This document shows positions 1-10,071 of a stretch of DNA of 64,000 nt, piece by piece. Source of the stretch: Ancylobacter novellus (GTDB lineage Bacteria; Pseudomonadota; Alphaproteobacteria; Rhizobiales; Methylopilaceae); the NCBI GenBank assembly GCA_003241695.1, contig QFPN01000004.1:248001-312000 (forward strand). The letters run 5' to 3'. Below the pieces are notes generated by a model that ran no database searches, had not been told where the DNA came from, and saw only the letters and a list, made by a program, of their open reading frames with translations. How positions within the stretch are numbered: the first letter of the stretch is position 1; each line of letters begins with the position of its first letter. The translations under genes and the position numbers were made by a program.

Positions 1-387
1 CACCTGGGCGCCAGACAGTCCCTGCAGCTCGAACGGCTCGACCGTGGCGACCTCGTAACGTAAGGCGAGGGTCGCGCGGATCAGGTCGATCCACTCCTTC
101 TTGCGGGTGAACTCGTTGATCTCCTCCTGCGTCGGCGCCGGCTCGCCCGTCCCCTGCCCGGAAGGCGTCGGCTGGAAGGCGATCTTGCAACCGGTGTCGT
201 CCTCGCCTTCCTTCTGCACGGCGTAGACCGCGGCGTAGCGCGGATCGCCGACCGCCTTGCGCGCCGTATAGCCTTGCGGCGGCGCGACCGCGAGGCCGGT
301 GGCCTCGTCGCGCGCCGGCTCGGCCGCGACCGCGAATCCCGCGGCGAGCGCTAGCACGGCGGCCGCGGCCGCAGTCCTGAAAATCAT
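1..387 (-). CDS. Secreted protein of unknown function, C-terminus cut by the window edge
   Basis: The frame opens with ATG at 387 and stays open for 129 codons to the left edge of the window, so the C-terminus is missing. The first 22 residues or so form a classical signal peptide (MIFRTAAAAAVLALAAG, then an Ala-rich stretch ending in VAA before EPARDE). The mature part is hydrophilic and begins EPARDEATGLAVAPPQGYTA. This start, with a variable-looking linker, is common in alphaproteobacterial periplasmic proteins. I recognise no family or catalytic motif in the visible part. No gene lies between it and the divergent diguanylate cyclase, so the gap to the right probably carries promoters for both. 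Confidence 0.6.
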   Translation of the reverse strand, partial: MIFRTAAAAAVLALAAGFAVAAEPARDEATGLAVAPPQGYTARKAVGDPRYAAVYAVQKEGEDDTGCKIAFQPTPSGQGTGEPAPTQEEINEFTRKKEWIDLIRATLALRYEVATVEPFELQGLSGAQV

Positions 388-756
388 GCCGAGGCTCCGA
401 TGCGCATCCCCCGATCCGGCGCTTCCCTGTTCACGTGGCGTCGCCGGTTCGTCACGGCCCTTCGCCGGACTCTATCCTGAGACGGATCAAATCCGGAGAA
501 AATGAATCATTAAGCTAAACGACGACGGTTCGACGCCGCTGGCCGGAACGACCGACAACGCGTCACCTGAGAAATCGTCGAAGGGTTCGGCGACGGACAA
601 ACTTTTCGAGGAGCGGCAGGCCTGTTCGGTCGCGTGCGATGAACGACTGATGATATTTTCGATACGCGCCGCAGGATTGCTCTAAGAAGATGCGTGCATG
701 CTCGTTTCAAACCAAGGTGGTCCGGCGTCGGGCGGCGCCGGCGGGCGGTAGTCGGG
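388..756. other. Divergent intergenic region
   Basis: This gap separates the leftward secreted protein from the rightward diguanylate cyclase. It probably holds both promoters, but I see no recognisable operator, hairpin or RNA gene. The end of the gap depends on the cyclase start chosen: a GTG at 694 is also in frame. Confidence 0.4.
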
Positions 757-2106
757 ATGAGGGCTCAGGAAACGGCGACGACCGGCGACTCCTTTTCAAG
801 AACGGTCGTTGCTCCCGTCAGCCTCATGGTCGCGGCCATGATCCTCGCCGTCATCGCGGCGGTGATCTGGATCGCGCGGAGCCAAACCGCCGATCTCCTC
901 GCCCGCGAGCGCAGCCTCGCGGCGAGCGCGATCGAGGAGCGGCGTTCGGTGATCGAGAAGACCACCGACGACTACGCATATTGGGACGACGCCTTCGCCC
1001 ATACCGTGACGCGGAACGATCCGGCCTGGGTGGACGAGAACATCGCTCGGCCGGTCGCCGGAAAGTACGGATTTCGCCTGGCGGGCGTCGCCGACGAGCG
1101 CGGCGAGGCGATCTCCGGCGCGTTCGATGGCGCGCCATATTCGGGACCGCTGGACCGGATCCTCCAAGGAGGCTTCCACCAGCTTCTCGCGCGGCTGTCG
1201 GGACGCGACACCGCGACGGGCGTCCTCATGCTCGGCGACTCCCCCGCCATCGTCGCAGTCTCTCGCATCCGGCCTTTCGCCGTTCCCGCGCCGTCGGCGC
1301 CGCAGCCGCACCGCTTCCTCATCTTCGTCGACGCGCTCGACCAGCCCCAGCTCGCGAAGCTTTCCAAGGCTTATTTGCTGCCGGATCTGCGAATCGATCG
1401 AAGCGGCTCCAACGGCGCGGCGATCGTGATCGAAACCGTCGACGGCGCGCGCCGGGTCGCGCTCGCCTGGCGCGGCTCCGATCCAGGCGGCGAGATGCTG
1501 CGGAGCATTCTGCCGATCCTCCTCGCCCTCCTGATCGTTTTCGCCGGCCTCACCGCCTATGTGCTGCGGCAGGGCCGCGCCGCGGCGGTGCGGCTGCGCG
1601 AAAGCGAGAGGCGGGCTCTGCTCGATCCGTTGACCGGGCTTCCGAACAGGCTCGGCCTGTTCGCCCGCGCCGAAGAGCTCATGGGCTCGATCCAGGCGCC
1701 GAGCTTCGCCCTCGCCTATCTCGATCTCGACGGCTTCAAGCAGGTCAACGACGAGTTCGGGCACAGCGCAGGCGACGACGTGCTCAAGGAAGCTGTCCGC
1801 AGGATGGCCGCTGCCATCCGAGAAGGAGACATGCTCGCGCGCCTCGGCGGCGACGAATTCGCGATGCTGCTTCCCGATCTCATCGAGCCGGCCGCCGTGC
1901 GGCATGTCGCAGAACGCGTCATCGCCAATGTCGGCGCTCCCATGACGGTCGGCGGAGCCACGGTCCGCATCGGAGTGACGATCGGCGTCGCGATCGCGCC
2001 GGCCGACGCGCGCGACACGATCGACCTCGTCAAGGCCGCCGACGCCGCGCTCTACCGCGCCAAGCGGAACGCCAAGGGCACGGTCCAGTTCAGCCTGACG
2101 GCGTGA
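757..2106 (+). CDS. Membrane-bound diguanylate cyclase (periplasmic sensor plus GGDEF)
   Basis: This protein should make cyclic di-GMP from two GTP at the inner membrane in response to a periplasmic signal. From the ATG at 757 it has 449 residues. A first membrane helix lies at about 17-40, followed by a periplasmic region of roughly 210 residues with the DDYAYWDDAF motif typical of CHASE4-type sensor domains. A second helix is at about 250-272, followed by the GGDEF domain from about 285. The signature GGDEF is intact at 364-368, and an RxxD inhibitory site (REGD, 355-358) lies five residues upstream, so product inhibition is expected. A GTG at 694 would add 21 Arg-rich residues that do not resemble a membrane-protein N-terminus, so I prefer 757. 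No EAL domain is present. The gene stands alone. Confidence 0.88.
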   Translation: MRAQETATTGDSFSRTVVAPVSLMVAAMILAVIAAVIWIARSQTADLLARERSLAASAIEERRSVIEKTTDDYAYWDDAFAHTVTRNDPAWVDENIARPVAGKYGFRLAGVADERGEAISGAFDGAPYSGPLDRILQGGFHQLLARLSGRDTATGVLMLGDSPAIVAVSRIRPFAVPAPSAPQPHRFLIFVDALDQPQLAKLSKAYLLPDLRIDRSGSNGAAIVIETVDGARRVALAWRGSDPGGEMLRSILPILLALLIVFAGLTAYVLRQGRAAAVRLRESERRALLDPLTGLPNRLGLFARAEELMGSIQAPSFALAYLDLDGFKQVNDEFGHSAGDDVLKEAVRRMAAAIREGDMLARLGGDEFAMLLPDLIEPAAVRHVAERVIANVGAPMTVGGATVRIGVTIGVAIAPADARDTIDLVKAADAALYRAKRNAKGTVQFSLTA

Positions 2107-2188
2107 GGAGAGCGACGGAACTTGGCCTCGGCGGCCTCATTTCGACGTGGATCGATAACTATCGCTCCAGCGGCCACGTTAGACGGCT

Positions 2189-2679
2189 TCATCCGTCGAT
2201 CCACGGAACAGCCGGCCGGGCGATCATCAACCATAGGATCGCGGCCACGAAGCAGAACGCCGGGACGCCGCTGGCGAACCAAAGCCGGAAGAAAGTCCTG
2301 TAGGCCTCTGGCAGCGGCGCGCCAGACGCCGCGGCGGCGCGGGCGAGGTCGCGCATGCGGAGCTGCATGGCGACGACCGGCAGCCACAGCGCGCCGGTCG
2401 CGACATAGAGACCGAGCGACAGCGCGATCCATCCCGTCGTCAGCGACCAGCCGAGCCCATGGGCGAGCGCCGCGCCGGTGATCGCTGAAGCACGACGGCG
2501 ACCGCGGTGAAGACCATATCCGCGACCACGACGCTGCCGGCGACATGCGCCACGAGCTTCGGGTCGCCGGTGCGATGCGCGAGCAGCATGAAGAACGCGA
2601 TGCCGGCGCCGGTCCCGAACAGCACGGCGGCGCCAACCACATGCAGCCAGCGCAGGATGTCGATGACGAGCGGGCTCAT
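2189..2679 (-). pseudogene. DUF2269-type integral membrane protein, broken by a single-base frameshift
   Basis: Joining two overlapping frames gives a protein of about 163 residues with four hydrophobic helices, typical of the DUF2269 family. It starts at ATG 2679 (MSPLVIDILRWLHVVGAAVL), whose ATGA overlaps the stop of the upstream SDR gene, indicating translational coupling. The first frame reads well to AVAVVLQ and then turns Arg-rich. The other frame resumes with ITGAALAHGLGW and continues to the stop at 2189-2191. The sequence at the junction (2480-2490) lacks one base; adding one C near 2484 would restore the family-like LQPITG. This is either a true frameshift mutation or a base-calling error. 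Function is unknown in the family. Confidence 0.75.
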
Positions 2680-3971
2680 CGCTCCTCCTCGATGGCGAGC
2701 GCCACGAGCGCAAGCATGGCGGCCGGGACGGTCTTCACGAGCGGCCCCAGCGGATCGAGCCAGAGATCCGGCGCAAAGAGCGTCGCGCCGACGAGATATG
2801 CGACGGTTGTTGCGATCATCCCCCACAGCGCAGCGACATGCGTGCGCCGGTGAAGCGCGCCGAGGCCGAGCGCGAGATCCACGAGGCCTCCTGCAGCGAC
2901 GAACATGGAAGCGAGCCCGGCGGCCATGCCACGGGAGGTCAGCACTTCGGCCGCGCGGTCGATCTGCGCGAGCCCGATGGCGCCGGAAAGGATCCAGAAG
3001 AGCGCAAGCGTGACGACGATCGCAGGCTTCAGCAGGAAGAGCCGGCCGAACCACCGCTCCTGCACTGTCGAAGGCAACCGGCGGAGCGTCGCCACAAGCG
3101 GGCGCATCGGCCGGCCGCCGGCCGCGCGCCATGGCCCGGGGTCGCCCAACACGCCCGCCTCGATCTCCTTGAGCGCGGCGGAGCGCATTGGCGGACGCCA
3201 GCCGAGGTTTCCGGCGACATCGCCCATTCGAAACAGCGCGCGTCCGAGCGCAAGCGACGCCGACATCCGCCGCGCGGGCGGGCGGCCGAGCGACGCGCGC
3301 CAGGCCGCGACCACCTCGTCGAGCCCACGGGCCTCGTCCTCGACAAGGTCGTAGCTCCGGCGGGAGGGGATCTCGCCCATGAGAACGGCGCGAACCGCGT
3401 CGGAGACGTCTTCGACGCCGACGGTCTGGATCGGCGCGCCGCCGGAGATCGTCGGCGTCACGAGCGGAAATCCGGCGAGCCCGCGCAGCAGCGCCGTGCC
3501 GCCATAGGCCGCGGGCGAGATCACGAGGCCGGGCCGCAGGATCGTCCAGTCGAGCCGCGACGCCGAGAGCGCCGCGTCCGCCTCGCCTTTGGTGCGCATC
3601 AACATGGTCTTGGCGTCCGCCCGCGCGCCGACTGCGGAGATCTGGACGAAACGCCTCACGCCGGCAGCTTCCGAGGCGGCGTACAGCGCAAGCATCGCAT
3701 CGCGCTGCACGGCAGTGACGTTGTCTCGCGCGCTGTCCTGCAGCGCCCCGGCCGCGTTTACGACGGCGTCGACGTTTTCGAGAAACGGCGTCCAGTCCGC
3801 GGGCCGGAGCAGCGTCGCGACATCCGCCGAGAACCAGTCGATCTCGGGACGCGCGCGACGGGCGGCTTCGACCGAGCGTCCAAGGCCTGCGACGGAGAGG
3901 CCGGCGGCGAGCAGACGATCCGCGATCGCCGCGCCGATCAGGCCGTAAGCGCCGAGCACGAGCACACGCAT
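2676..3971 (-). CDS. SDR-type NAD(P)-binding epimerase-like protein fused to a DoxX-like membrane domain
   Basis: The N-terminal half is an atypical short-chain dehydrogenase/NAD-dependent epimerase fold, with the nucleotide-binding motif GAYGLIGAAIADRLLAAG at the extreme N-terminus and an NAAGA segment near residue 75. The C-terminal 130 or so residues hold four hydrophobic helices with the pattern of DoxX-like domains. SDR-DoxX fusions of this length (431 residues) are known in proteobacteria, but their substrate is not established. I place the start at 3971 because GGGAGG lies five bases upstream; an ATG at 3995 would add eight residues with no ribosome site. The stop overlaps the start of the DUF2269 gene, so the two membrane proteins are probably made together. 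Confidence 0.82.
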   Translation of the reverse strand: MRVLVLGAYGLIGAAIADRLLAAGLSVAGLGRSVEAARRARPEIDWFSADVATLLRPADWTPFLENVDAVVNAAGALQDSARDNVTAVQRDAMLALYAASEAAGVRRFVQISAVGARADAKTMLMRTKGEADAALSASRLDWTILRPGLVISPAAYGGTALLRGLAGFPLVTPTISGGAPIQTVGVEDVSDAVRAVLMGEIPSRRSYDLVEDEARGLDEVVAAWRASLGRPPARRMSASLALGRALFRMGDVAGNLGWRPPMRSAALKEIEAGVLGDPGPWRAAGGRPMRPLVATLRRLPSTVQERWFGRLFLLKPAIVVTLALFWILSGAIGLAQIDRAAEVLTSRGMAAGLASMFVAAGGLVDLALGLGALHRRTHVAALWGMIATTVAYLVGATLFAPDLWLDPLGPLVKTVPAAMLALVALAIEEER

Positions 3972-4024
3972 GTCCGCCTCCCGGCTACGACTCAAGCGAG
4001 ATCGGATTGGATCGACCCTCGACC

Positions 4025-4118
4025 GTCATGCCCGGCGGAGCCGGGCATCCACGACTTCCTGAGATCATCGAGCGCTGCGACCAAGTCGTGGATACCCGCG
4101 CGAAGGCGCGGGCATGAC
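4025..4118. repeat. Intergenic palindromic repeat element (paired hairpins)
   Basis: Two arms in inverted orientation, each itself a small hairpin: gtcatgcccggcggagccgg at the left and the matching cgcgaaggcgcgggcatgac at the right. Both continue into the shared inner block (tcc)acgactt / aagtcgtgga. The outer ends gtcatgcccg and cgggcatgac are exact inverted copies. Elements with this 'GTCATGCCCGGC...CCACGACTT' form are common between genes in Hyphomicrobiales genomes. Only one full copy is seen in this window. Confidence 0.7.
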
Positions 4119-4172
4119 GATGCGGCCTTCTCTGAACCGGTCGCGCTCTAACACGCCCGACTTTACGAAGGA

Positions 4173-4210
4173 CAAAAGAAAAGGCCCCGGATTTCTCCGG
4201 GGCCTTTCCC
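4173..4210 (-). terminator. Rho-independent terminator of groESL
   Basis: A strong hairpin (aaaggccccgg 4180-4190, loop atttct, ccggggccttt 4197-4207). Read on the minus strand it is followed by a T-rich run (TTTTCTTTTG). It lies about 100 bases past the groEL stop codon. Confidence 0.85.
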
Positions 4211-4236
4211 ATTTCAAGCTTAGCCGGATGGCTGGA

Positions 4237-4312
4237 TCAGAAGTCCATGCCGCCTCGCGAAGTCGGGCTTGCCCGACTTCGCCATCTCTGCCGATGGGCG
4301 GCATGGACTTCC

Positions 4313-4330
<18 letters not shown>
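4237..4330. repeat. Duplicated and inverted copy of the groEL 3' end around a 26-base palindrome
   Basis: The 18 bases that encode the last GroEL residues and stop (4313-4330) occur again in direct orientation at 4237-4254. Between them is an inverted copy of 15 of these bases (4297-4311), so 4297-4330 forms a perfect 15-bp stem with the stop codon in its four-base loop region. The spacer also holds a perfect palindrome gcgaagtcgggc-tt-gcccgacttcgc (4257-4282). The unit looks like a small insertion flanked by a direct repeat. Confidence 0.8.
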
Positions 4331-5956
<1,626 letters not shown>

Positions 5957-6042
5957 GTCTCAATTCCTTGAACTGGGGTTCTTCAAGAACCGGCTGGCCG
6001 CGGATCGCTCCGCGCCGCGCCGGCTGGAATGCGATCGGAAAA

Positions 6043-6330
6043 TCAGGCGATGACGCCCATGATGTCCGACTCCTTCATGATCAGCAGCTCTTCGCCGTCG
6101 ATCTTGACTTCGGTGCCGGACCACTTGCCGAACAGGATCTTGTCGCCGGCCTTGACGTCGAGCTCGACGACCTTGCCGTTCTCGTCGCGGGCGCCCGGGC
6201 CCACGGCGACGACTTCGCCTTCCTGCGGCTTTTCCTTGGCGGTGTCGGGGATGATGATGCCGCCCTTCGACTTCTCTTCGGCGGTGAGGCGGCGAACGAC
6301 CACGCGGTCGTGCAGCGGACGGAAGTTCAT
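6043..6330 (-). CDS. groES: Co-chaperonin GroES (HSP10)
   Basis: GroES is the heptameric lid of the GroEL chamber. The start at 6330 gives MNFRPLHDRVVVRRL and a 95-residue protein, the normal length. The mobile loop (EEKSKGGIIIPDTAKEKP) and the C-terminal IMKESDIMGV are intact. A longer frame from 6366 adds 12 residues absent from the family and is rejected; AAGAGGA lies upstream of the chosen ATG. It is the first gene of the groESL operon, with the CIRCE operator about 75 bases upstream. Confidence 0.97.
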   Translation of the reverse strand: MNFRPLHDRVVVRRLTAEEKSKGGIIIPDTAKEKPQEGEVVAVGPGARDENGKVVELDVKAGDKILFGKWSGTEVKIDGEELLIMKESDIMGVIA

Positions 6331-6402
6331 GGGGATTATCCTCTTGAAGCGGCGTCTGCTTCTCAAAAACGCGGGTACGCGGCGGGCGACCGCCCGGCGC
6401 TG

Positions 6403-6429
6403 TTAGCACTCCCGGAACGAGAGTGCCAG
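6403..6429 (-). promoter_or_regulatory. CIRCE operator (HrcA repressor site)
   Basis: TTAGCACTC (6403-6411), nine bases, then GAGTGCCAG (6421-6429). The left arm is the perfect CIRCE consensus and the right arm matches seven of nine positions of GAGTGCTAA. HrcA binding here represses groESL outside heat shock. The hrcA gene is not in the window. Confidence 0.92.
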
Positions 6430-6723
6430 CACGACGGCCAGATACGAACGCCCCCCAGACCTGTCAAGGTCGCGGGAATGAGGAAAAGCGAGGTTTTCTG
6501 CCGAGCGCCGACGGCCCGTTTGAGCTTCGAGCCGGTACGGCGGAACCAGCGCCGATGACCGTACTCCAAGGCGACCGCCCGAACCACGCAGCGCCGCCCG
6601 AAAGCTGTCAATCGAAAACGAGACGGCGCTTAAGTAGTTCTCCCGACTTGCGTTCCCGTGCCGGACGGACCGACCTTGCGGCGTTCGCGGGCGGCCGTTT
6701 GCGCGCCGCCATCGGAGGGCGGG

Positions 6724-8811
6724 ATGATCGGAATGCTCTTGTCGCCGCGCCGCACGTTCGGCGCATTGGCCGCGGCTTTGGCGGGGCTCGTTCTCGCCGC
6801 AGGCGTCGTCCCGCCGGCCCTTTCAGCGCCGTCCTACAGGACGCTCGGACAGCCCACCACCGCCGACAAAACCCTTGGATCGCGCTGCCCGAACGCGAAC
6901 GCGCGGTTCAATTTCAGCAATGACGGCGGCTTCGACATGTACGGGCCAGCCGGCGTGGCCATCGATCCGCGCGGCCGGATCTTCGTCGCGGACTTCGGCG
7001 GCAAGCGCGTGCTGACATGGCCGGACGCGACCTCGCTCGCGCAATGCGAGGCGGCGGACGGCGTCATCGGCGCGGGCCAGCTCGCCGGGCCGGAAGCGAT
7101 CGCGATCGATGCCGCATCCGGCGCCGTCTTTGTCGCCGACACGCTTTCGCACACCGTCATCGGCTACCGCCTGAAGAGCGGCGCCTGGAAGAAGTTCGTC
7201 ACGCTCGGCTCATCCGGCGTCTCCGGCTCCGCGTTCAACCGGTTTAATTTTCCACGCGGAATCGCCTTCGACTCCCGCGGGCGGCTGTTCGTGGCCGACG
7301 ACTCGAACAACAGGATCCTGATCTTCGATCCGCCCCTCCAGAACGGCGCGTCGGCGGTCGACAGCATCTACGCCGGCTCGAACGGCGGCCTCTCGAGTCC
7401 AAAGGCCGTGGCGATCGTCGGCGACGCGCTGTTCGTCGCGGACTATTTCGGCGACCGCGTGCTGCGGTTCACAGGTCCTTTCAAGACCCCCGATCAGACC
7501 TATGTGGCGACAGGGGAATTCCGGGGCGTCGGCCGGCCGGTGGATCTCACCGTCCATCCCGACGGCTCGCTGCTCGTGGTGAGCCAGAACCGGCCCCGCG
7601 TCTCCCGCTTTCAGGACGCGGCCTTCCGGCCAAGCCCCGTGGCGGCTCCGGATTCGGAATTTTCCAACAACATGGGAGCCGAACCGCTCGGCGTCGCGGC
7701 GGACCGCGACGGACGGATCTTCATCGCGGATTATCGCCGCTACCGGGTGCTGATCCGCGACGAGAGCGTGCGGACGGCGCCCGTCTCGCCCGGCCCGGCG
7801 GCGGCTGCGCTCGTCGCGAACCTCAGGGCGCGGGCCGGGACGACGCTGAACCGCGTTGCGATCGGCCAGCAGCTCATCACATACGAATACGGGCCGAAGT
7901 CCGACCGCAACGCCTGGTATCGGGACTGGTCGCAGATGAAGCGCCAAGGCCTGCCGCTGCCGCTGATGATGGGCGGCGAGCTGAGCGACCTGATGAGCTA
8001 TCCGGGCTTTTTCCCCAACGCAGACGCGCGCAAGGAGATGATCCGCCACGGCCAGGCTGGAGGGCTCGTCACGCTCGTCTGGCACCCCGACAATCCCGTC
8101 GCCGGAGCGCCGTTCTCGACTCCGCTGCCGACCGCTCGCCTCGTGGACATGATCAACCCGGCGACCGCCGTCGGCCAAGCCTGGCGGACCCAGCTCGACC
8201 GCGCGGCGGCGGCTCTCAAGCCTTTCGACGACAAGGGCCTCGCGGTGCTGTTCCGGCCGCTGCACGAGCAGAACGGCGATTTCTTCTGGTGGGGCGACGA
8301 TGGTTCGGCGGGCGACGCGCGCAGAGCCCGGCAGGCCGCCTGGGTCGCGGTCTGGCGCGACATGGTCGGCTACATGACGGCGACCAAAGGTCTCAAGCGC
8401 CTCGTCTTCGCCTTCGGGACCAATCAGGTCAACTACGACGGCGTGGTCGCGCCCATGACCTACTATCCCGGCGCGGACTTCGTCGATGTCGTGTCGATCG
8501 ACGTCTATGACGAGCAACTCGATCTCGCAGGCGGCGACCGAGGTCTGCAGCACTACGCGGCTCTGGTCGGTTCCGGAAAACCGTTCGGACTCTCGGAGTT
8601 CGGCCAATCTTTCGGAGACAACGGCACCGGCGCGGACGGCGCCGACTGGGACTGCCGGACGCTCGTTCAGCGGCTAGGGGACAGCTATCCGCGCGCCGTC
8701 TTCGCCAACGCCTGGTACACGACGGAGGGGAACCCGCGCTTCGTCTTCGCGCTTCCCGACGTCGCGCACACGGCGGAAACGCTCGCCGATCCGCTGATCG
8801 ACACGCAGTGA
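6724..8811 (+). CDS. Exported NHL beta-propeller fused to a GH26-like glycoside hydrolase
   Basis: An exported 695-residue protein. A signal peptide covers about residues 1-34 (MIGMLLSPRRTFGALAAALA, cleavage after ALSA). An NHL-repeat propeller follows at roughly 60-330, with repeated units such as GPAGVAIDPRGRIFVADFGG and FPRGIAFDSRGRLFVADDSN. The C-terminal 320 residues match the glycoside hydrolase 26 (beta-mannanase) fold: FRPLHEQNGDFFWWG carries the probable acid/base Glu515, and GLSEFGQS the probable nucleophile Glu625. Substrate is therefore probably a beta-mannan or a related beta-linked exopolysaccharide, but GH26 also includes other activities. I chose ATG 6724 because GGAGGGCGGG precedes it and a signal peptide follows directly. 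There is no polysaccharide cluster nearby. The NHL-GH26 combination in one chain is unusual. Confidence 0.82.
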   Translation: MIGMLLSPRRTFGALAAALAGLVLAAGVVPPALSAPSYRTLGQPTTADKTLGSRCPNANARFNFSNDGGFDMYGPAGVAIDPRGRIFVADFGGKRVLTWPDATSLAQCEAADGVIGAGQLAGPEAIAIDAASGAVFVADTLSHTVIGYRLKSGAWKKFVTLGSSGVSGSAFNRFNFPRGIAFDSRGRLFVADDSNNRILIFDPPLQNGASAVDSIYAGSNGGLSSPKAVAIVGDALFVADYFGDRVLRFTGPFKTPDQTYVATGEFRGVGRPVDLTVHPDGSLLVVSQNRPRVSRFQDAAFRPSPVAAPDSEFSNNMGAEPLGVAADRDGRIFIADYRRYRVLIRDESVRTAPVSPGPAAAALVANLRARAGTTLNRVAIGQQLITYEYGPKSDRNAWYRDWSQMKRQGLPLPLMMGGELSDLMSYPGFFPNADARKEMIRHGQAGGLVTLVWHPDNPVAGAPFSTPLPTARLVDMINPATAVGQAWRTQLDRAAAALKPFDDKGLAVLFRPLHEQNGDFFWWGDDGSAGDARRARQAAWVAVWRDMVGYMTATKGLKRLVFAFGTNQVNYDGVVAPMTYYPGADFVDVVSIDVYDEQLDLAGGDRGLQHYAALVGSGKPFGLSEFGQSFGDNGTGADGADWDCRTLVQRLGDSYPRAVFANAWYTTEGNPRFVFALPDVAHTAETLADPLIDTQ

Positions 8812-8874
8812 TTTCCTAGCGACAGGGCCCCGCAATCGCTTGATTCTCGACCCGCCATTGACGATCTTCTCCAA

Positions 8875-9312
8875 ATGCCGACGCGAGACGAGATTCTCGA
8901 CATTCACAACATGTGCGCCTGTTCGCACACGCGGATGGCGGCGCGCGCCGTCACCCGCTTTTACGACGAAGCTCTCAGGCCCTCGGGCCTGAAGGGCACG
9001 CAGTTCGTCCTGCTCGCGGCGATCGAGGCCGGCGAGGCGACGTCGATCACCGACCTCGCCGAGCTGATCGACATCGAGCGCACCACGCTGGTGCGCAACC
9101 TGCAGCTTCTCCGCAAGGAAGGCCTGGTGTCGCCGCTCAAGGGGCTGAACGGCCGCCGCAAACCCGCTTTGACCCCGAAGGGTCAGGATGCTTTGGAAGC
9201 TGCGCTGCCGCTCTGGCGCTCGGCGCAGGGCGAGATCGAAGGCCGGCTCGGCTTCGGCTCGTGGCAGGTCACGCGGCGCCGGCTGGGGGATCTTCGGAAG
9301 GCCGTGAGCTGA
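8875..9312 (+). CDS. MarR-family transcriptional regulator
   Basis: A 145-residue winged-helix regulator. The N-terminal dimerisation helix contains CACSHTRMAARAVTRFYDEA. The DNA-binding helix-turn-helix spans about 55-100 (SITDLAELIDIERTTLVRNLQLLRKEGLV), and the wing carries GRRKPALTPKGQDAL. The CxC pair near the N-terminus is common in this rhizobial subgroup and could sense oxidants, which is inference. No clear Shine-Dalgarno precedes the ATG. The gene lies 63 bases after the GH26 fusion and converges on the GNAT gene, with which it shares 44 bases, so its target is not obvious from context. Confidence 0.85.
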   Translation: MPTRDEILDIHNMCACSHTRMAARAVTRFYDEALRPSGLKGTQFVLLAAIEAGEATSITDLAELIDIERTTLVRNLQLLRKEGLVSPLKGLNGRRKPALTPKGQDALEAALPLWRSAQGEIEGRLGFGSWQVTRRRLGDLRKAVS

Positions 9313-9796
9313 CGGGCGGTTCGATCGCCCGCGAAAAGTGAGCGTCGAGGGCGTCGCCCCGGTCGTCGCGCCGCCTCACCCCCGGATCGCGCAGGAACTT
9401 TCGCCGATCGAGAAACCGGACGCCGTCGATCAGGCGCTCGTCCACCCAGACGTTGAGCCTTTCGCCGCCCGAGGCTTCGGCGAAGGCGTTCGCGCCGGCG
9501 AGAAGCGCCGTAGCGAGCCCCTGTCCTCGCGCATCCCGTTCGAGGCAGATAAGCGAAAGTTCGAACTCGTTCGCCCGAGCGCCGCGCGCGATCGCGAGCG
9601 CTCCCGCCGTCTCGCCGCTCCGCATGAGAAGCCACAGCCGGCCGTCGCGCTCCGCGAAATGCGACGCCGGGCGCACCAGCACGTCCGCCTCCGCCTCGAA
9701 TGTGCAGCCGTCGTAAGCGGACCACTCGCGGGCGAGCAGGGCGACGAGGTCGCCGCCGTCTTCGTCCGTCGCTTCACGGATCAGATACTCGCTCAA
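9269..9796 (-). CDS. GNAT-family N-acetyltransferase
   Basis: A 175-residue acyl-CoA N-acetyltransferase-like protein. The opening YLIREATDEDGGDLVALLA is the usual GNAT strand 1/helix 1. Motif A, which binds the pyrophosphate of acetyl-CoA, is DARGQGLATALLAGANAFA, and the C-terminal strand is NVWVDERLIDGVRFLDRRKFLRD. The frame has no suitable ATG; a TTG at 9796 lies eight bases after GGAGG and starts just before the domain, so I use it. An upstream open extension to 10108 is Arg/Ala-rich and probably not translated. The C-terminus overlaps the end of the convergent MarR gene. Substrate unknown. Confidence 0.72.
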   Translation of the reverse strand: MSEYLIREATDEDGGDLVALLAREWSAYDGCTFEAEADVLVRPASHFAERDGRLWLLMRSGETAGALAIARGARANEFELSLICLERDARGQGLATALLAGANAFAEASGGERLNVWVDERLIDGVRFLDRRKFLRDPGVRRRDDRGDALDAHFSRAIEPPVSSRPSEDPPAGAA

Positions 9797-10071
9797 ACGC
9801 TGCGCCTCCGGCCCCGGAACGCGAGGCTCGCCGCATGAATTATGCGTCAAAGCCGCAGCGAAGAAAGCCTCGGCGGGACGCGATGCGTTTTGGCGACACG
9901 CCGGCACGAAAACGGAAACGTCATCGTTTTCGCCGAAGCTTCGCCCAAGTCCCGCCAGAAGCCGCGCGCAAGGGCTTTGCCTGACGCACCGCCGCGGCGC
10001 ATCATGCGGCCGGGCATGGGAGTTTCGCGCGCAGCCCTGGTAGGACGGCGCGCCTGTCGAGGAGACGTTTC

